NCBI GenBank assembly: GCA_011009095.1
Contig: VTPC01008452.1
Coordinates: 59,455 to 123,454 of the forward strand
Source: Ignelater luminosus
Lineage: Eukaryota > Arthropoda > Insecta > Coleoptera > Elateridae
Length of the DNA: 64,000 bases
Reading direction: 5' to 3'
Each line of letters begins with the position of its first letter. The stretch's first letter is position 1. The position numbers and the translations under genes were made by a program. Shown piece after piece: positions 25,091 through 39,430 of this stretch. The notes under the pieces were generated by a model that did no database searches, was not told the origin of the DNA, and saw only the letters and a program-made list of their open reading frames with translations.

Positions 25091-26080
25091 TGTAATGTTC
25101 ATCCAGTCTACATAGACAACTTCATCAAAACAAAAGAAATCATCTAGTAGCGATTTTTATTTACTATACAACAACCAAAAGAAACCTTTAGTTCTAACGG
25201 CAGAATTTATACTGAACATAATCCTAAGAATATCAACAACTTCTCACTGTTACATTGTTATCTCTTGTAAGTATACATACAAAAGTCAAAGCTATTAAAA
25301 CGACAATGTAGTATAAAGTAGTATAGTACGTTAACTAGCAAAATTTTAATTGCCAATTAACATAAGGGTGCTCTAACCAAAATTACATTATTGTTCTTAC
25401 GTGTTGATTCACATTTTGATGTACATAAATACCTATTTCGAAAAGATGTTTGTTTACAAAATAACTAGCAGGTTTTCCTAGTACCACCAAAACCAGAAGT
25501 TACAAATTGTAACGTAAACAAAAGATTCAAACAGACAATTTAGTTCTATAATTATTAAACCAATATTTGCTGAATGTTACACAAAAGTTTACAAAAACAT
25601 CTCTCAAAATCCATTTATCACTAAAATAAGTGTTCTCCGACCTAATAATCTTATTAAAATGAGATGAATCACTGGAAGTTTTTGATAGATGCAACCCCAG
25701 ATAACATGGAAGCTTGGTGTTTTTATCTCATACTAAATCATTATTTCACAGGGCGAAACAAAGCTTTCACAAACAAAGATGGTAAGGAGATATTTACTGA
25801 AATTCCAATCAGTGGGAAGAATCCTAGAATTCTCTGATTAGATTTAAAAAAATGAAAATAAATGCACATCCGTGCAGAAAATTAAAATTAATGCGAAAGG
25901 TACTTTAAAAACGATCTAAAGCAAGTCCAATTCATTTATTATCTTGAAACAAATGCGTTGTTAATGACTAACACAGTAAGGTAAAAAAAAGGTAGCTGAA
26001 TTAGTAACGAAAAAGTCTGTAAAAGCGGAAGTGCACTTTTATGTTAAATTGTTTACGTATAAAGCCCATAAATCTAAATT
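25091..26080. other. Noncoding AT-rich DNA
   Basis: I see no gene, paired repeat or recognised domain. Confidence 0.5.
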
Positions 26081-26920
26081 ATACTAGAAAATGCCGGCTG
26101 TGCGCAAAAAGAATTTAAGCGTTCTATGGTATAGCAATAAGGGCGGGGGTGATAGTATGAGAAAAAGCAATCCCAGCCCGGCAACAGCGCTCTATTTTCA
26201 CACACAATTGAAACTTTCCTTCGTGTTTATGAAAGGCGGGATCTTGCGGTCGTAGGAGATAATACGAGGTTATTGACGTACAACGTATTTGCCTATAGCA
26301 TAATTACTTTTATCCCGTACCATCGGCTCTTCACTTGGAAGTTCGACTTTTAGGCGGGATAACACACATCCATTTCCCCCATCGTGCTGATCTACTGTGT
26401 AGTATATAAACGTGCTTACTAAAGGGATATGATGGGATTTTCAATAGTCTCGTTCAGGGTAAGTGAATTACGAAGGGTTCGTTTTACAAAATTGTTGTTC
26501 CTTTACTTCACGGACGCGATTTTCAATACTTGACATATTTGATTTTTGTTGCGGAATGAATACGAAATGAGCAAGAGTTAAGATTTTCAATGCTGCAAAT
26601 TAGGAATTCTATTATGCTGTATTTGAGAAAAGGGCACGCGTAATAAACTAACAGATTGATTTCCTTGTTTATGTGACAGCAGTGAGTTTCTAAAAGTGAT
26701 CCCCTTTTAATTAGGCGCTTATATCGCGTTAAGGGCCTACTCTGGTGGAAATTGCCCTCTTCGGTTTTAATTTTAATTTGACGTTTTATCGCTGACGTAA
26801 TTGGCAAGGCGGAATGTAAACACTGAACATTCGCATTCTTGAGTCCTTTTATCTTTTATAAACGCCCTTAATGTGGCAGCTATCCTCATTTCCTTGGTAA
26901 CTGCTTATTACAGGTTTTAA
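26080..26920. promoter_or_regulatory. Candidate conserved intronic regulatory island
   Basis: This stretch is more balanced in composition than its surroundings, lacks transposon signatures, and is dense in words typical of insect regulatory DNA, for example AATTTGACG, TAATTGGC, TGACGTAATT, GGCGGGAT twice, and AGTATATAAACG (TATA-like) at about 26401. There is no convincing reading frame. I infer possible enhancer or promoter activity purely from texture; nothing here proves function. Confidence 0.25.
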
Positions 26921-28759
26921 ATTTTCCTTAGGTGCTTCAGATTTCGAGATTTTTCTCTTTTTTTTTAAAGGCCTTTTCAAAGGAAGACCTGACAATTTTT
27001 ATTAAAACAAAAAAATTGCAGTACTAAAGCAAAAAAGAATTATATAAATTTGGAACAAGTCTAACAAGACTTGTTTAAAATAATGAAGCTCACGTTGACA
27101 TTCTTATTAATTGAAGGGAGAACTCTAAGTGGAGGAGTTGAAATGTAACTTAAACTGAGAAGTGGTAATAGATGTGAACCCAAGAATGGAGTTCTCTGAA
27201 CAAACCACATAATTTGCTATAATTACATTAGTACAAAAGCATTCGGCGTTACAATGTTGTAACTTTATACTGTTGAAATTTATAATAATAATAATTAAGT
27301 AATAAAATGCTACATGCTGCACTAAATATACATTCATACGTAGGGGGCTTTGCAAAACGGTATATTCGTTATAAATGAGGATCTCGAAATGGATAATAAT
27401 TCAAGTTAGCATGTGTGTAATATCCCTTGGGCAATTTAAATTATTCCTATAACATATAAAATGTATTAGAAAATTGTGCCCTCTAAATTAATAACTTTGG
27501 AGGTTTCTTTTTTATATTCTGAAAGCACTATCAAAAATGCCACACACACATTTTGATGCTTTTAATTAGTACATACCGAATAAACGCAATAATCTATGTA
27601 TGGACTGTCAGTAAACAATTGTAAAAACCTTTTGTCAAGCAGTCTCGTTAATAAAATTCAAATGAAGTCTCGGTGTAGTTCATCGCTGGGAATAACATCA
27701 AAAGAATTGCATTTTCATTAACAAGAGCAATAATTAAAATTTTGCACTTTATCTTTTTTTAATATACCTCATTGTTTGGTAGTTATTTCTTTGATGACCG
27801 TAACGAATGTAGCCTGCTACTGAAGTTATAACATCAAAAGCGATGTTTTGTAGCTTATTATTTTGAAGAGTCCTAATTGATCTTTCATGATTATTATATT
27901 AGAGCTACGGGATATTTAATTATCCTTAATTATGTTATACGAATAATGAAAAAGCAGCATTTTCCTATTGAGATAAAAATAAATCTCTTTATAGAACGGC
28001 TTAATAATTAATCACTTCTACAGATTTTAAATCTCTTTTTGCGTAGGTGATTCTCACATATAGGTAGTAAGTGAGCGGGTAAGGTTCTATCCATTATTAT
28101 AATTAATATTTCATATTTTTAATTTTACAGAGCTTTAAATCCTTTCACTAAAAGTAATTAAATTCCTGACTAAAAGGAAGAAGGTACCTTATATTAACGA
28201 TCACTTCTTGTTCTAAAAAGATTTTAGATTTTCGTAGAAGTGGTTGTTTGTTAATTATTAAAAAACATAAAAATGAATTTCAACGAACGCTCTATAATAA
28301 TTTTAAACAACGTTTCTCTTCCAGCATGCACTAACAATATCAAGGAGAACCACGGAAAACCTTAAACCTTAAAACCAAACGCGAACGTTACCGTTCAACT
28401 ATGTATAATTACAAGTGCGTCGTTGGTGATAACATCACGTAGCCTGTTAATTAGGTATGCAAGATATACTTTCAATATCTACTTACAATGAAATTGATTT
28501 CTGACATCCTGGAAAGCGCCACTTTGTAGCTAGCAGATTGAATTTCATCTTTAATTTAATACGATGAACAGTTGATACTCTTAAAATCTTCAAACATTCT
28601 CTGAATTCTCCAGAATAATTAATTGCCAATATTGCGTACAAGATCGTATACCAAATCATTCACTATTCTCTTTTTACTTTGAATTGTGCAATTTATGAAT
28701 AATCAACATTGCCCCCGTCACTTTTCCTAAAAACCAAACAGTCTACATTGCACCATAAT
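26921..28759. other. Noncoding AT-rich DNA
   Basis: Nothing recognisable on either strand apart from short AT-rich runs. An ATTA-rich part at 27700-28030 could belong to regulatory sequence but has no specific support. Confidence 0.45.
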
Positions 28760-29800
28760 ATTGAGCTGGCAGATTTACTCATCCTTGGTGATTTAAACTC
28801 ATATTCTTGCTAGGAATCTAAATGGAGATGCTCCGACACGTTCTTTCAATTCTTTCATAAAATCTCTTACAAATGTAAGTCTCAAATCTCTCTGTCACTT
28901 GAGCAATCAAAAACAATAAAGAAAGCTTTTTCAAACTAAATATTATCAAAGCACCACAGTCCTCAAAGTAAACATCTGATGAGCCGAGCATCTTGTTGCC
29001 ACCCCACTTTAGCTTTCTTCAACAAACGCTGGACTGATATGTTCTCTTTTGCTTCTCACGCATTTTTACTACATTTGTTATTTTAGATTTCCAATCATTG
29101 CAACAGAAGAATGTTCAATTATCTCATTGTAAGATCAGGAACGGTGAAGTAGTTTTTCATAAAAGCCATTTCCTTCCCGCTGTTCCAATTTGGAAGAACT
29201 GCACTTTATGCACCATGAATGCTAGAAATGAGTGCCGCCATTTTTTTGTAAACTGTAAGTCTTTTAAGTACCGTTGAATCCCCAGACAAAGCTACATTTT
29301 GCTCTCCTTACAAGAAATGTATAATAAATATCAGCGGTCTTGTATTTGATATGAGTCTGTAACGTTTGTTTTGCGACTTTTTCATTTTCCTCGAAGCCCA
29401 TACCTGAGACAAGAAAATCGTCCTTACCATGAAACCAAAACTAATATTATTAGTAAACCAACATTCTAGTCAGACCATCATTCCGCATGATAACATTGAC
29501 TCGTTGGGTCTTTCGACATCTCTGGATGTTTCCGTAAAACCGTATTGCCATCCAAAAAGTATTGAGTTTTCTCTTTTTCTTTTCGTCATGCTTGTTTTTC
29601 GTCGTCCTTTATCAATTGTTGACAAAAGTTGTTTTCATTCAGCAATGCGATCACCACAATCAGAGAATCATTATGACGCACTCCCGGATTGAAAATTCCA
29701 TCCCGCCGACTAGCTTCGATTGCTTTTGCCTAACTCGACGCAACTTCATTTTTCAGTTTCACGCTTACCTTATCAGGTAATCGACAAATATAACTGTCGG
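28760..29800 (+). pseudogene. Decayed non-LTR retrotransposon (jockey/CR1-like) remnant
   Basis: The plus-strand frames give a collinear but frameshifted series of blocks that resembles an insect LINE ORF2. LILGDLNSYS near 28778-28808 resembles the GDFN core of the AP-endonuclease. NARNECRHFFVNCKSF near 29218-29260 resembles the 'RN-C---LR-AK-SF' linker between endonuclease and reverse transcriptase. SLGLSTSLDVSVKPY near 29503-29547 resembles the 'LGL-fs-dL-W--yI' segment after the reverse transcriptase. The catalytic YxDD region is not found, so much of the reverse transcriptase is deleted. The order of the blocks is the main support; each single match is weak. Confidence 0.4.
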
Positions 29801-32800
29801 GCCAAACAAAAAGCTACAAATAGCTTCTAAAGTCACTTAAAGAAGTAGGAATCGACATAATGTTTGCTCTTCTTTTGCCACAAACTTCTTCCTACACTGA
29901 TTGAAAAGGTGGTGTTTTGTACTGACATGAGAAAAAAGTATTACATGCGCGACAAAATTTTTAAAATCAACAAAGACAGCTAAAGGTAGGAGCGACAGCA
30001 ACTATTTTATAATGTGTCTTGAAACCAATGAAAGGTTATTAATCCCATCAAGATCTAAAAGTTACCCATTAAAGTTTTTTTGCGTAGTTTAAGTATCAAA
30101 TGCAAAATGGTTATTTAGAAGCGTCCTTGTTAAATTTTTCTATTACATAAAGATATTTTCCATCAAACTGGAAATGCTCTTTCTTTCGTTTCTTCCAAAA
30201 GAGCAAAGATTCGAAAAGAATAGATCTGCGTGAACATTACACAAAGACCTACAGAAATAAACAATTTCAATAAAGCTACCACCATAACTGCGTTCACTGA
30301 ATGATCAAATTTTCCCCTATATCTATCCCTGAAAGTCTTTGCTAAGGTTTCTAAAACTTGAAACCAATAGAAATGAGCGAATTAAATTTAAAGTTACAGA
30401 GCGGTACTAAGTTTTCTGTAACTATACAATTCTTTACCATACAATGCTCGGTATGTTGACCTAAACTTCTTGAAGAAATGGTTTTGAGCAACTGTTCAAA
30501 CAATACTGTAATCGTTTCATCCTTGAAGTGTTGCTAGAACCCATACAGCTGAATACTAGGTTATTGAAATTTGTAGCCCTACAGTTAGTAAAATGATTCT
30601 ACTATATGTGAATACTATAAAAAAAATATGGGTTTGGAAGCTTAACTGTCCTTTCCTACCATCTAGCTGATTTGAGCAAATAATACAATAGAATCTTAGT
30701 GTAGTATTTAAATTTGTATGCCTCCAAATCTCTCCTAATAATTTTTTCTAAATATGCCAAAGATTGGTAATTGTAGCTTAGGGAACAGATAAGCAATCTC
30801 AAAACTAGTTTCAATACGAAATCTGATGGTATCGCTTTGGTGAGTTTTCTAAATCCAAATGCCAAACTTGTTTCTTCTTTTTAAAATTTCCTTTCAAACG
30901 TGTTTGCCATTGTTTAGACAGACATTTTCAGCCTTCATTATGCTAACATCAATTTGAAGGTGTTAGTGGTAAGGCAAGTCATCGAACCATGCTCAGTCTT
31001 TTACTAAAAATAGTTGATTAAATTTCACGACATTATATTTTCCACTGATAGATCTTTCGGTGTCCAAGCTTTATGCTGAGCAGTAATTAGCAGTAATCTA
31101 TATGCACAAAAACCCCAGCTAGTAAGTTAGTATCAGAAACATTCCTATACCTTTACTCTTTGGGAAATTTCGCATTAAAAAATTCCGCCTGTGGGATACT
31201 AACAGATATAAAAAGAAAAGTAGCGATAAATATTTCATAAATATCAAGCATAAATTAGTTATGACCTACACCGATGTCAGATGTCACTGAATTATCTAAA
31301 AGTTAGATTAGAATAGCACTTCCAAATTTAGGTTTTACGTAATAAAAGGGTTTATCTTTAGAGGTCTATTTTTAATACTACCCAAATTAATCAAATATGA
31401 CCTTTGAGTTTGCAAGATTTAAATCATTTGTCAAATGTTACGTTTGTAAGTTTACCAAAATAAAAAAATCAATGTTAGCAATAGCTATCATGCGTATATG
31501 CAGATTTCTAATTTTCTTTTCAATTTCTGTATTCTACATATCTATGTAGATTTTCTAGAAAGAAAGTTGCGAGTTTCACATATCTAATACATCGAAATGT
31601 ACAAGACGTACGAATTCCAAGAATTTAATAAAACTAGTATTGAAATATTGCACTTGTCTAGTACATGTTTCATTACTTCAAGAATGTTTTGCGAATAAAA
31701 AGAGTTTTGCTTGTCAAATAATCTGCAATTTAGAAACTATTTTGAACTGCTGTTATCATAATCAATAATAAAGCTATTGAAGGACCTCCCCAGAATATAA
31801 AAAGAATGTTAACCTGTAACTTGTCACCGAAGAAAATGTAAACACAAATATATTCCTAAACCTGTCTTCACCCTTGTCGCATTTGATATCCTATAACCTA
31901 AATCAAACCAAGATATAGATAATAAAAGGCAGCAGATATTGACAAGCGAAATCATAAAAGATAGACCGAGAATCTTTTGGTATATATCAGTCGTTTTGTA
32001 AGGTATCAGTGATATTTCTTTTCTTGAAACCGCTAAAAAGCACATCTTTTGTTATTTTTAGGTGGCGTTGAAGTGTTTTGTACAAAATATGGCACCGTTT
32101 CTACTATTTCATATAAGGATTACGCAACCGTGGGTAGAATAATAGGTGAAGCACTTTATATAAATATCCATTATCTCGAAAGCTAAAAGCTTTTGTTTTA
32201 TCCTATGTAGTACAACAGAAAAAATATAAAACATCTTGTTTGTACAAGCATTTACATAAAAAAGAACAAACCCCGATATTTTAGGATTTGCTGATCATGT
32301 AACAGATTAAGTACGGATTTTATTTATTTTATTACCGAAATTAAGGATTGAAATTTCAATAGTACACCCCATCGTTGTCGAAATTTAATTGCAATATAGA
32401 ATTAATTGGACTTTTATTCCCCAGAGAAAAAAGCAAACACTTTCATTATGTATTTCCATTTAGAATTTTCAAGTGTTATATGAAAAACAAACGATTTCAA
32501 TATCGAAATCATTATGTACGAATACAAGCACGAAACCAATCAGTGTCGCCATCATTCTTTGAATATTTTTTCAATAAGCCAAATTCAAACTTTTATTATC
32601 GAGATATCATTCGCTAAATTTACATAAGAAGCGTCACTGAAAACAAATTGATGCGCTAACATTTCACTTGTGCTTAATTTCAACTTGTATAAAATAATCT
32701 AGTGACGTCATCAGATTTAGCAGCATTATTTACAGTATATAAACATATCACCTTCATTATCTCTCTTCTACAGGTTATAAAACAAGAAGGGTTTAAAAAT

Positions 32801-33080
32801 CCTCTAAAAATCACAATTTGTCTAATAATAAAATGTTAAATCCCTTCATGAATTTTCAAGTCCTTCAATGCACTCTAATAACATTAATAAATCACACAAG
32901 AGAAACCAGCATCTGCGTTATTAGTTGATGTATACTAACAGAGGATGTCCTAGATTTATGATATCACCAGCTGAAGTCTATATCAGTTTGTAATTGAAAA
33001 CGTGGCTTGTATACTGGGGCACATCAACTTGTAGCATTATATGAATGCGTATATACATCCAGAATGAGGGGGGATTATCA
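29801..33080. other. Noncoding AT-rich DNA
   Basis: No gene or paired repeat is visible. Short open frames on both strands show no family signatures. Confidence 0.5.
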
Positions 33081-33900
33081 AATAATTTCCTGCAAAGATA
33101 AAATAATGTTCTTCGTTTCGAGGATTAATGTTGAATTGGTTGAAACACTTAAAGGAAAAATGACTTAGGTTCAGAGTCTTCCCTTGATCGATTAATCTTT
33201 CCGTTAACAATAACTGCTCGTTAGTCCCTTTTAATATATGGGAAAATGCCAGCTCGCTGGGATTTCTGCCTTTCTGATTGGTTAGAAAGGACTGACTAGC
33301 ATTTTGCCCGATTGTCTAATTGAAAATGAAGGGAGAATTTTAGAAGGCGACTTTTGAGAGGCAGTTAAAAATTTCATAAATTATTCCCTGGGAAAATAAT
33401 TACTTTTTTTTCTCCAAATGTGTTTTTAATTTACTAACGCAGTGCTGCTAATTCGCTTTGTTTATGAAATATACTAACCGTAATTATTTGGAAATAATAT
33501 TACAAACAAAAAGCAATTGCTCTAATTAGGGTTCATTTAGAGGGAAAGGGTCAGACTGAAAGGAAATTTAACCTTCAATTATCCTCACAAATTTTCCATA
33601 CGTCACTACCAAATTTCATATCTACGATAGCAAAGAGCAAAACTTACTTACGTTATTAATTTCTAAATGACGACCATAGAAAGGTGAAAAAGGTATCATT
33701 AACGATTTTAATAGGTTTGGGGTACGGTTATTAACAGTTCTCTATTTCAACCTCCTTCTCGTATTGTTAATTGAGCATTAATTAAAATAGTCTCGATGAA
33801 ACTAAGGATAATAATTAACGAGAAATGGGCATTAAAAAAAGTAATTTTTATGTCTCTTATTCGTCTTATTCGCTAATTGGTAGCATGTTCGAAAACTGAA
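33080..33900. promoter_or_regulatory. Candidate enhancer: homeodomain-word-rich noncoding block
   Basis: The block has many TAATT/ATTA-type words (for example CTCTAATTAGGG near 33520, TTAATTGAGCATTAATTAAAA near 33770 written here in part, and GCTAATTGGTAGC near 33871) alternating with more complex sequence. It has no reading frame and no repeat structure. This texture resembles deeply conserved noncoding elements in introns of developmental genes such as N-cadherin. It is an inference from composition; AT-rich DNA makes such words common by chance. Confidence 0.25.
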
Positions 33901-36400
33901 AATAAACACGAATAATTTCAAGTAATTTGAAAAAGGCTTTGGGAAAAAATTGAAAAAAGTTTGCTCGTAACTATTACGTAAATGTTACAGAAAGTAATGA
34001 GCTCACCTAGTCAACTTGTCAATTTAACATAAAATCCTGTGTAAACAATAATACAACTTTGCAATTAAATATTTACGAGATTGTTATAAAACTGCGTATA
34101 TAAATATAAACAAATTCGATTTACTAAAGAATTCATGACTATAGAATACACCAAAGTAGTCAAATGAAGGCCTCAAGTAGGAATAAAAAATTATTACAGA
34201 GGCTAAACCTTTCTGAATTAATATCTTGTCCCTATACTTTTTGAGCGCAGCAAAGCAATCCATTAGATTTTAATACAAGAGAATTGATACCTTCACAAAG
34301 CTTCCAGAAATCTATTTTTCACACGTTTCTTGATCTTATACTCACAGACTAGGAAATCGTAGTTTATGGATCCCCGATAGAGCTTTTAAAACCGGAAGAG
34401 GTAAATGCATCTCGCGTAAGCCTTTTGTGTGACTTGTGAAACACTGAGGAATTATGACTAAGAGAATCTGCAAGCAAATTATCACGTAGCGAGTTAGTAA
34501 TCAGGTTTTAATTTCCCATTTTTGCTCCAAGTGATAACGTTCTCATTGCTATTATAAAAGAATAGTTAACATTAAAAGAACAAGTTCACTATGCCTCTGT
34601 TTCCCAAACCCAGACGCACAAGGATTTGTGAGATTTCGCAAAAAAATTAATTAGTTTTAAATGGTACACGATTAAAAATGCAAGTGAGCAGAGACACATG
34701 ACGTGAAACACGAGGAATGAAAGCTTGGGAGAAGGCGAGTTTAAGGAATAGAAATAAAGTATTTGGACAACCCAAAGTAAAATAGAGGCCTTCATCGTGA
34801 TACTCTTTCCAGTAGTTCATATTCATGGAAGTAACTTAAGTTTTTCGTTCTATAGCAGGGACACCAAGATTGTCCATAGGCTTCCTGTAAACGAATTTTT
34901 AGATTTATCTTAGTTCAGAACTGAAATTTGCCAGAAATTAAATAAAACTCTCAAGACTATATATAAGAAAGTTTTGAAACACAAGACAGTTTTTACGACC
35001 GTCTACCACACCCAATGAATGTCAAAAGTTATTACACAATTCCCGATTATCATCAAAATTCATTTTCGAATTTAATTTTTGTCACGCATTTTCTCTCAAA
35101 CCATTGAGACAGAATCATCGTTGGTTGAATACAACAAGATTGAACCGCTTGTATCCCATATAGCACAGAAGAGATTTTGTAACCATCTTCTGGTCATTAT
35201 GCATCATTGAATCCAAAATGTCAACATTCTGTAAGGCATATGTCACCGAAGAGAATTTAAGATTTTTGAGTGTTGATTGATAAAACTGAAATGCTACTGG
35301 TAGACCAGCAGCAATGAAGATGTACGATTGAATTACTTTAGCACCCGTTTAACTATGTAACTGAATCTAGAAAACTGAGAAGTGATTTTTGGGGACCAAA
35401 ATTTTTTTTATCTTACACACAAAATTGCCCCGGGTGTCAAAGAATAGTTCAACAAAGACAATTATGGTTTGGATTCGGGATCTAGTCTAGTCAATCTAGT
35501 CTTACATGAACATTTCATAATTCATAATAAGCTGATATATCGCTTTGATATTATGTATTATTGCAGATTTGTTATATTGAACAAAAATCTTCACAATCTG
35601 TTGATTTGAATTTAAGATTTCAATGCAATCTGACAAGTTTCAGAAAAGCTATAAAAATATACTAAAATAAAAATAATAAGTTACTTAAATAATTATGGCC
35701 CTCAACTGGAACCTTGAGATGCACCTGCACGACATTTCATTTTTATAAAAGCATTGGAATTACAATTACTGGTCCAAATTGTATTATATAGCTTCGGGCG
35801 CAATAAAAATCCTTTTTTATGGAGTCGTAGAAAAACAAACTGAAAAGCCTTTGCTATTATTGCACATTATGTAGTAAAACTGTCTTAAAAACAAATTTTG
35901 TACTTTAGTTTGAAAAACAAAACATTTTAAGACAACCGAGAATTTTCTTTATATATTTTTTTTATTTCCACATTCACTAAAGTTAAGAACTGAAATCACT
36001 TGCATAAAGAAGCTTTAGAAGATATCTGCGGGAAAAAATGTTAAAATGACTTTTTATAAGTACCATCCAGAGAAAAATAAATAAAAAGGGTTTAGAAGGA
36101 GCTGAGGAAGTAATAAAGGAAAACATAAAGTCATAAAGCAGGAACAGTTAAGATCGGCGTTATTACGCCACGCTGCTAATGCTTAAAATTTTTTTCTCTT
36201 GTCCTACCATTATTAATCATTACTCTTTCAACAAGAATAAGAGAAGGTGAATCGGAATATTTTATTAAAAATTATTATTGGAAGTTTTTGAATGAAATTC
36301 CATAACCTATAATATTCAGTTGGAAGGAACAAAATTTCTTTTAAAATTGTGTTTAATAGGAAATTTTATATTCAAGCGCGAGTTTTATTCACAAGAGAGT
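33901..36400. other. Noncoding AT-rich DNA
   Basis: I see no gene, mobile element or RNA gene. Confidence 0.5.
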
Positions 36401-36665
36401 AGGTGTGAATATCGCACGCACAGAGGACAATAAAAGGCAAAATTTTACGAGGCTAAAAAGTGGCACGTGAAGACCTTATATTACCATAATAACGGGCAGT
36501 CTAGAAGCTTCAGAGAGGGAGGCAAATGATGTAGCATCATGGAAGTGGCGTCCGGTGAGCGCCAGGGAAGTCCGGCCGTGTAATGCCCTCCGGTAATCGT
36601 TCCGCTAGTAATCAGAACTAAGTGTACACGTCGTTGTAAAGAGTCTAAGCGTTAAACAGAGATAG
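36400..36665. promoter_or_regulatory. GC-rich island, possible promoter, untranslated exon or conserved element
   Basis: It stands out sharply from its AT-rich flanks, with several CpG-containing words around 36545-36610 (GTCCGGTGAGCGCCAGGG, TCCGGCCGTG). A donor-like GGTGAGC sits at 36553-36559 on the plus strand, so a short noncoding exon is conceivable. The plus-strand frame that follows from 36666 shows no known domain. Function is not established. Confidence 0.25.
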
Positions 36666-39420
36666 ATGTTTACTACTGTTAGGGAACTTCTCAACTTCAA
36701 AGCCTTACTTAATGTGATTTTCAGCGTGAGCTTAATTGATGGAACTCAACACGTGAAACTGAAACTGCAATTGACATTTCAACCGTGTACTATAGATGTG
36801 GGTGTGCAGTGTTGTGAAATAGTTGTGGTTTGCTTTGGGGAAGCGAAATTCCAGTTTTATATTCAGCCAGCGGAACTCTAACACCACGTATCATCTTTTA
36901 GCTCTTGCAAAAACTTTGGGACAAGCAAATGTGGGCCGTTTAGCTGTTGCGCGCCTGTTAATAATGTCTAGAGACTTTTTTTGCCGAGTTTTCTTATGCG
37001 TTCTGTTCCTCATAGTGTCGGTTAATTTATGGCTACTTTAATATGATTTATTTAGAAAAATATAAGAACATTAAATCATGTGTTATACTCAATGTTTTTT
37101 ATGATTCCATGATACCTACTAAAACTACATTTAGTATCCACAAATCACTCCTTCAAGAAGAATTACGTCAATGCTGTTTTTATTTACTTTGTTTTACTGG
37201 GAGACTACCAAACTTTTTTATTGTTCTTTATGCAATTTTTTAAATTTCATTTTTTATCTAGATTTTCATTTATTTTTACCCTTTTTAGGCTGTCGTAATG
37301 GAAAATTCAGTTTTGTGTTATTTCGATGTAATTGAAAAAAATTCCACATTCTTTGTGAAATGACGAAATACAACGCATTCCTTCCTGAAAAAATATATAT
37401 ACCTATAACTTATAGGTTTTTGTATACGCGCTTAAAAATTTTAATTTCCTCTCGAATATAAAATCATTCGACGATATTTTAATATTTACACAACTTTTTA
37501 TTTGATACAAAAATTGATTTTTCACATTCAAACATGAGCGTAGCATTTTTCAAATCCCCGCTGATCCCTATATTCTAATAAAATTTCTTTTTTTATAATA
37601 TAAAAGTATAAATATAAACGTCAGAAACATCTTAAGCAATGATTTTATTGAAATCTCGTCGAAGTAGCGACCTAAATAACTTTCAAACTTTTCATACGCA
37701 TATAAGATTTCTAGTCTACATAAATGGTGAGAAATGTCAAATTCGAATTTGATAAATGTAAAGTAGTTTTATTACATCTTTAAAAGTGAAACGGTGAAAG
37801 GAAATACAGAAGTAAAGGAAAACAGTGCTTACAATAACAATGAGTTGGAAACAGTTTAATTTTAAGCTCCTTTCTAAAACATAAAGGGGTTTTAAAAACT
37901 AACCGTCCCATTAAAAGTCATCCTAACAATGTGTCAGGGCTTAATTTAACTCTCAGGAGCGTAAAACACGTAGTACATGTAAACTACAAAATTGCCTCTA
38001 GGTGAAGTATTTAAACTTTATGATTTCAACAAGTTTAAATTTAAATTGTAATAATTATTACAACTTGCAATTACAAAAGAGTTTTGATGATTTTCTGTGT
38101 GAAAATGGCAACGTCAAACTTGAGTTAGAACAAAGAGTATCGATTGTAAACTAACTACATCCATGTTAACTCCCAAGGATATAATTTGTTTTAATATAGG
38201 AATCCCAAAAGATTAATTCTGAGATATCTGCCATCTTAACCTTTTTCATTCAATCTTCAAATAATAAAAAGTGATAATGGAATATGTGGAATCAATGATT
38301 GCTTATCATATAGGTCCTACGGATATTTTTTACTGATTTAATAACTGAAATAATCATTTGATGCAAGCAACTTGTCCAAATCAACTAAAAGACCAAAATG
38401 AGGGAAAACACTAACTCTATGACCATCAGACTACTTGGATTTAATTTTTATGGCTTGCTAACCTCTGAAAGCTTGACATATAATGATAAACATAAACGTG
38501 GTAATTAAAAGTAAATAATTTTTCCAGTTCTCTCGATCTACACACAAAATTCTTTTACTTTGGCAATGTCATAAAATGAATGGAAGCAGAAATAATGATC
38601 AAAGTGGTTTATGCTACAAACTTGTATAAATAATTAGGCTACTGAGAATAAAAAAGCAAATTTGAAGATGTAACTGTAACTTCTAATAGGGTTGCAAGCT
38701 CGGCCTGTATTCCTCGGTCTAATTTCCTGCTTAACAAGTCTATTGTACATAGAAAGTAATGTTTTTTCTGTCAGTTGCTTTTTAGGCTTGTCTTGCACAA
38801 GTAATCACTTCTTCGTTCTGATCTCTCTATCTTGGTCTTCTGTTCCTTCTCTATTTCGTGAAATCAACTGATTACCATAATTTTTCCGTCTTAAAGCAAT
38901 AATTGTTTGTATAATAAGCGAAAAAATAAATTGAACACTTTCTTATATTCCCGCGAAGAAAACATGCCATTGCGCAGTTATTCTGAGTAAATAAAAGGAC
39001 AGACAGTGTCTGGTTTATTTTGTCACATAGTTTACGTGTCCAGCTAATCTCTTTGGTTTCCACTTTCTTATTTACTATAGTCTATTCATTTTCTTACTTT
39101 TGCATTTCCTCAATGGTGTTGTTAAGCGCTCAAGGCATTAATCCAAACATATCAACTCTAGGCCCTATCAATGCCTTTTGATAAAATAGACATTATTTCA
39201 GAAATAAGTTTAATAGATCTTTGCAAGAGCAGACGTGGCTGTATTAAGTAGAAACTTTGTTAACACGGATGAGATTTCTAAACAATTACATTCCAGTGCA
39301 ACTGTAGTTTCAAGCAGCACTTATGGGACATTCATCTGGTGCCAAATTCCCACAGAAAGCCAAAACTGACGTAGAAAAACCGAGTTTACTACACAAAGTG
39401 GCCTTAAGCAGCTCTTCTAT
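36666..39420. other. Noncoding AT-rich DNA
   Basis: Three consecutive short plus-strand frames (36666-37243) lack domain signatures and are most likely chance. The rest is featureless. Confidence 0.45.
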
Positions 39421-39430
39421 AGGGTACAAG

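Noticed and set aside
36666..37243. Three consecutive short plus-strand frames after the GC island
   Set aside because: They are in different frames, have no domain signature and no splice signals joining them convincingly.
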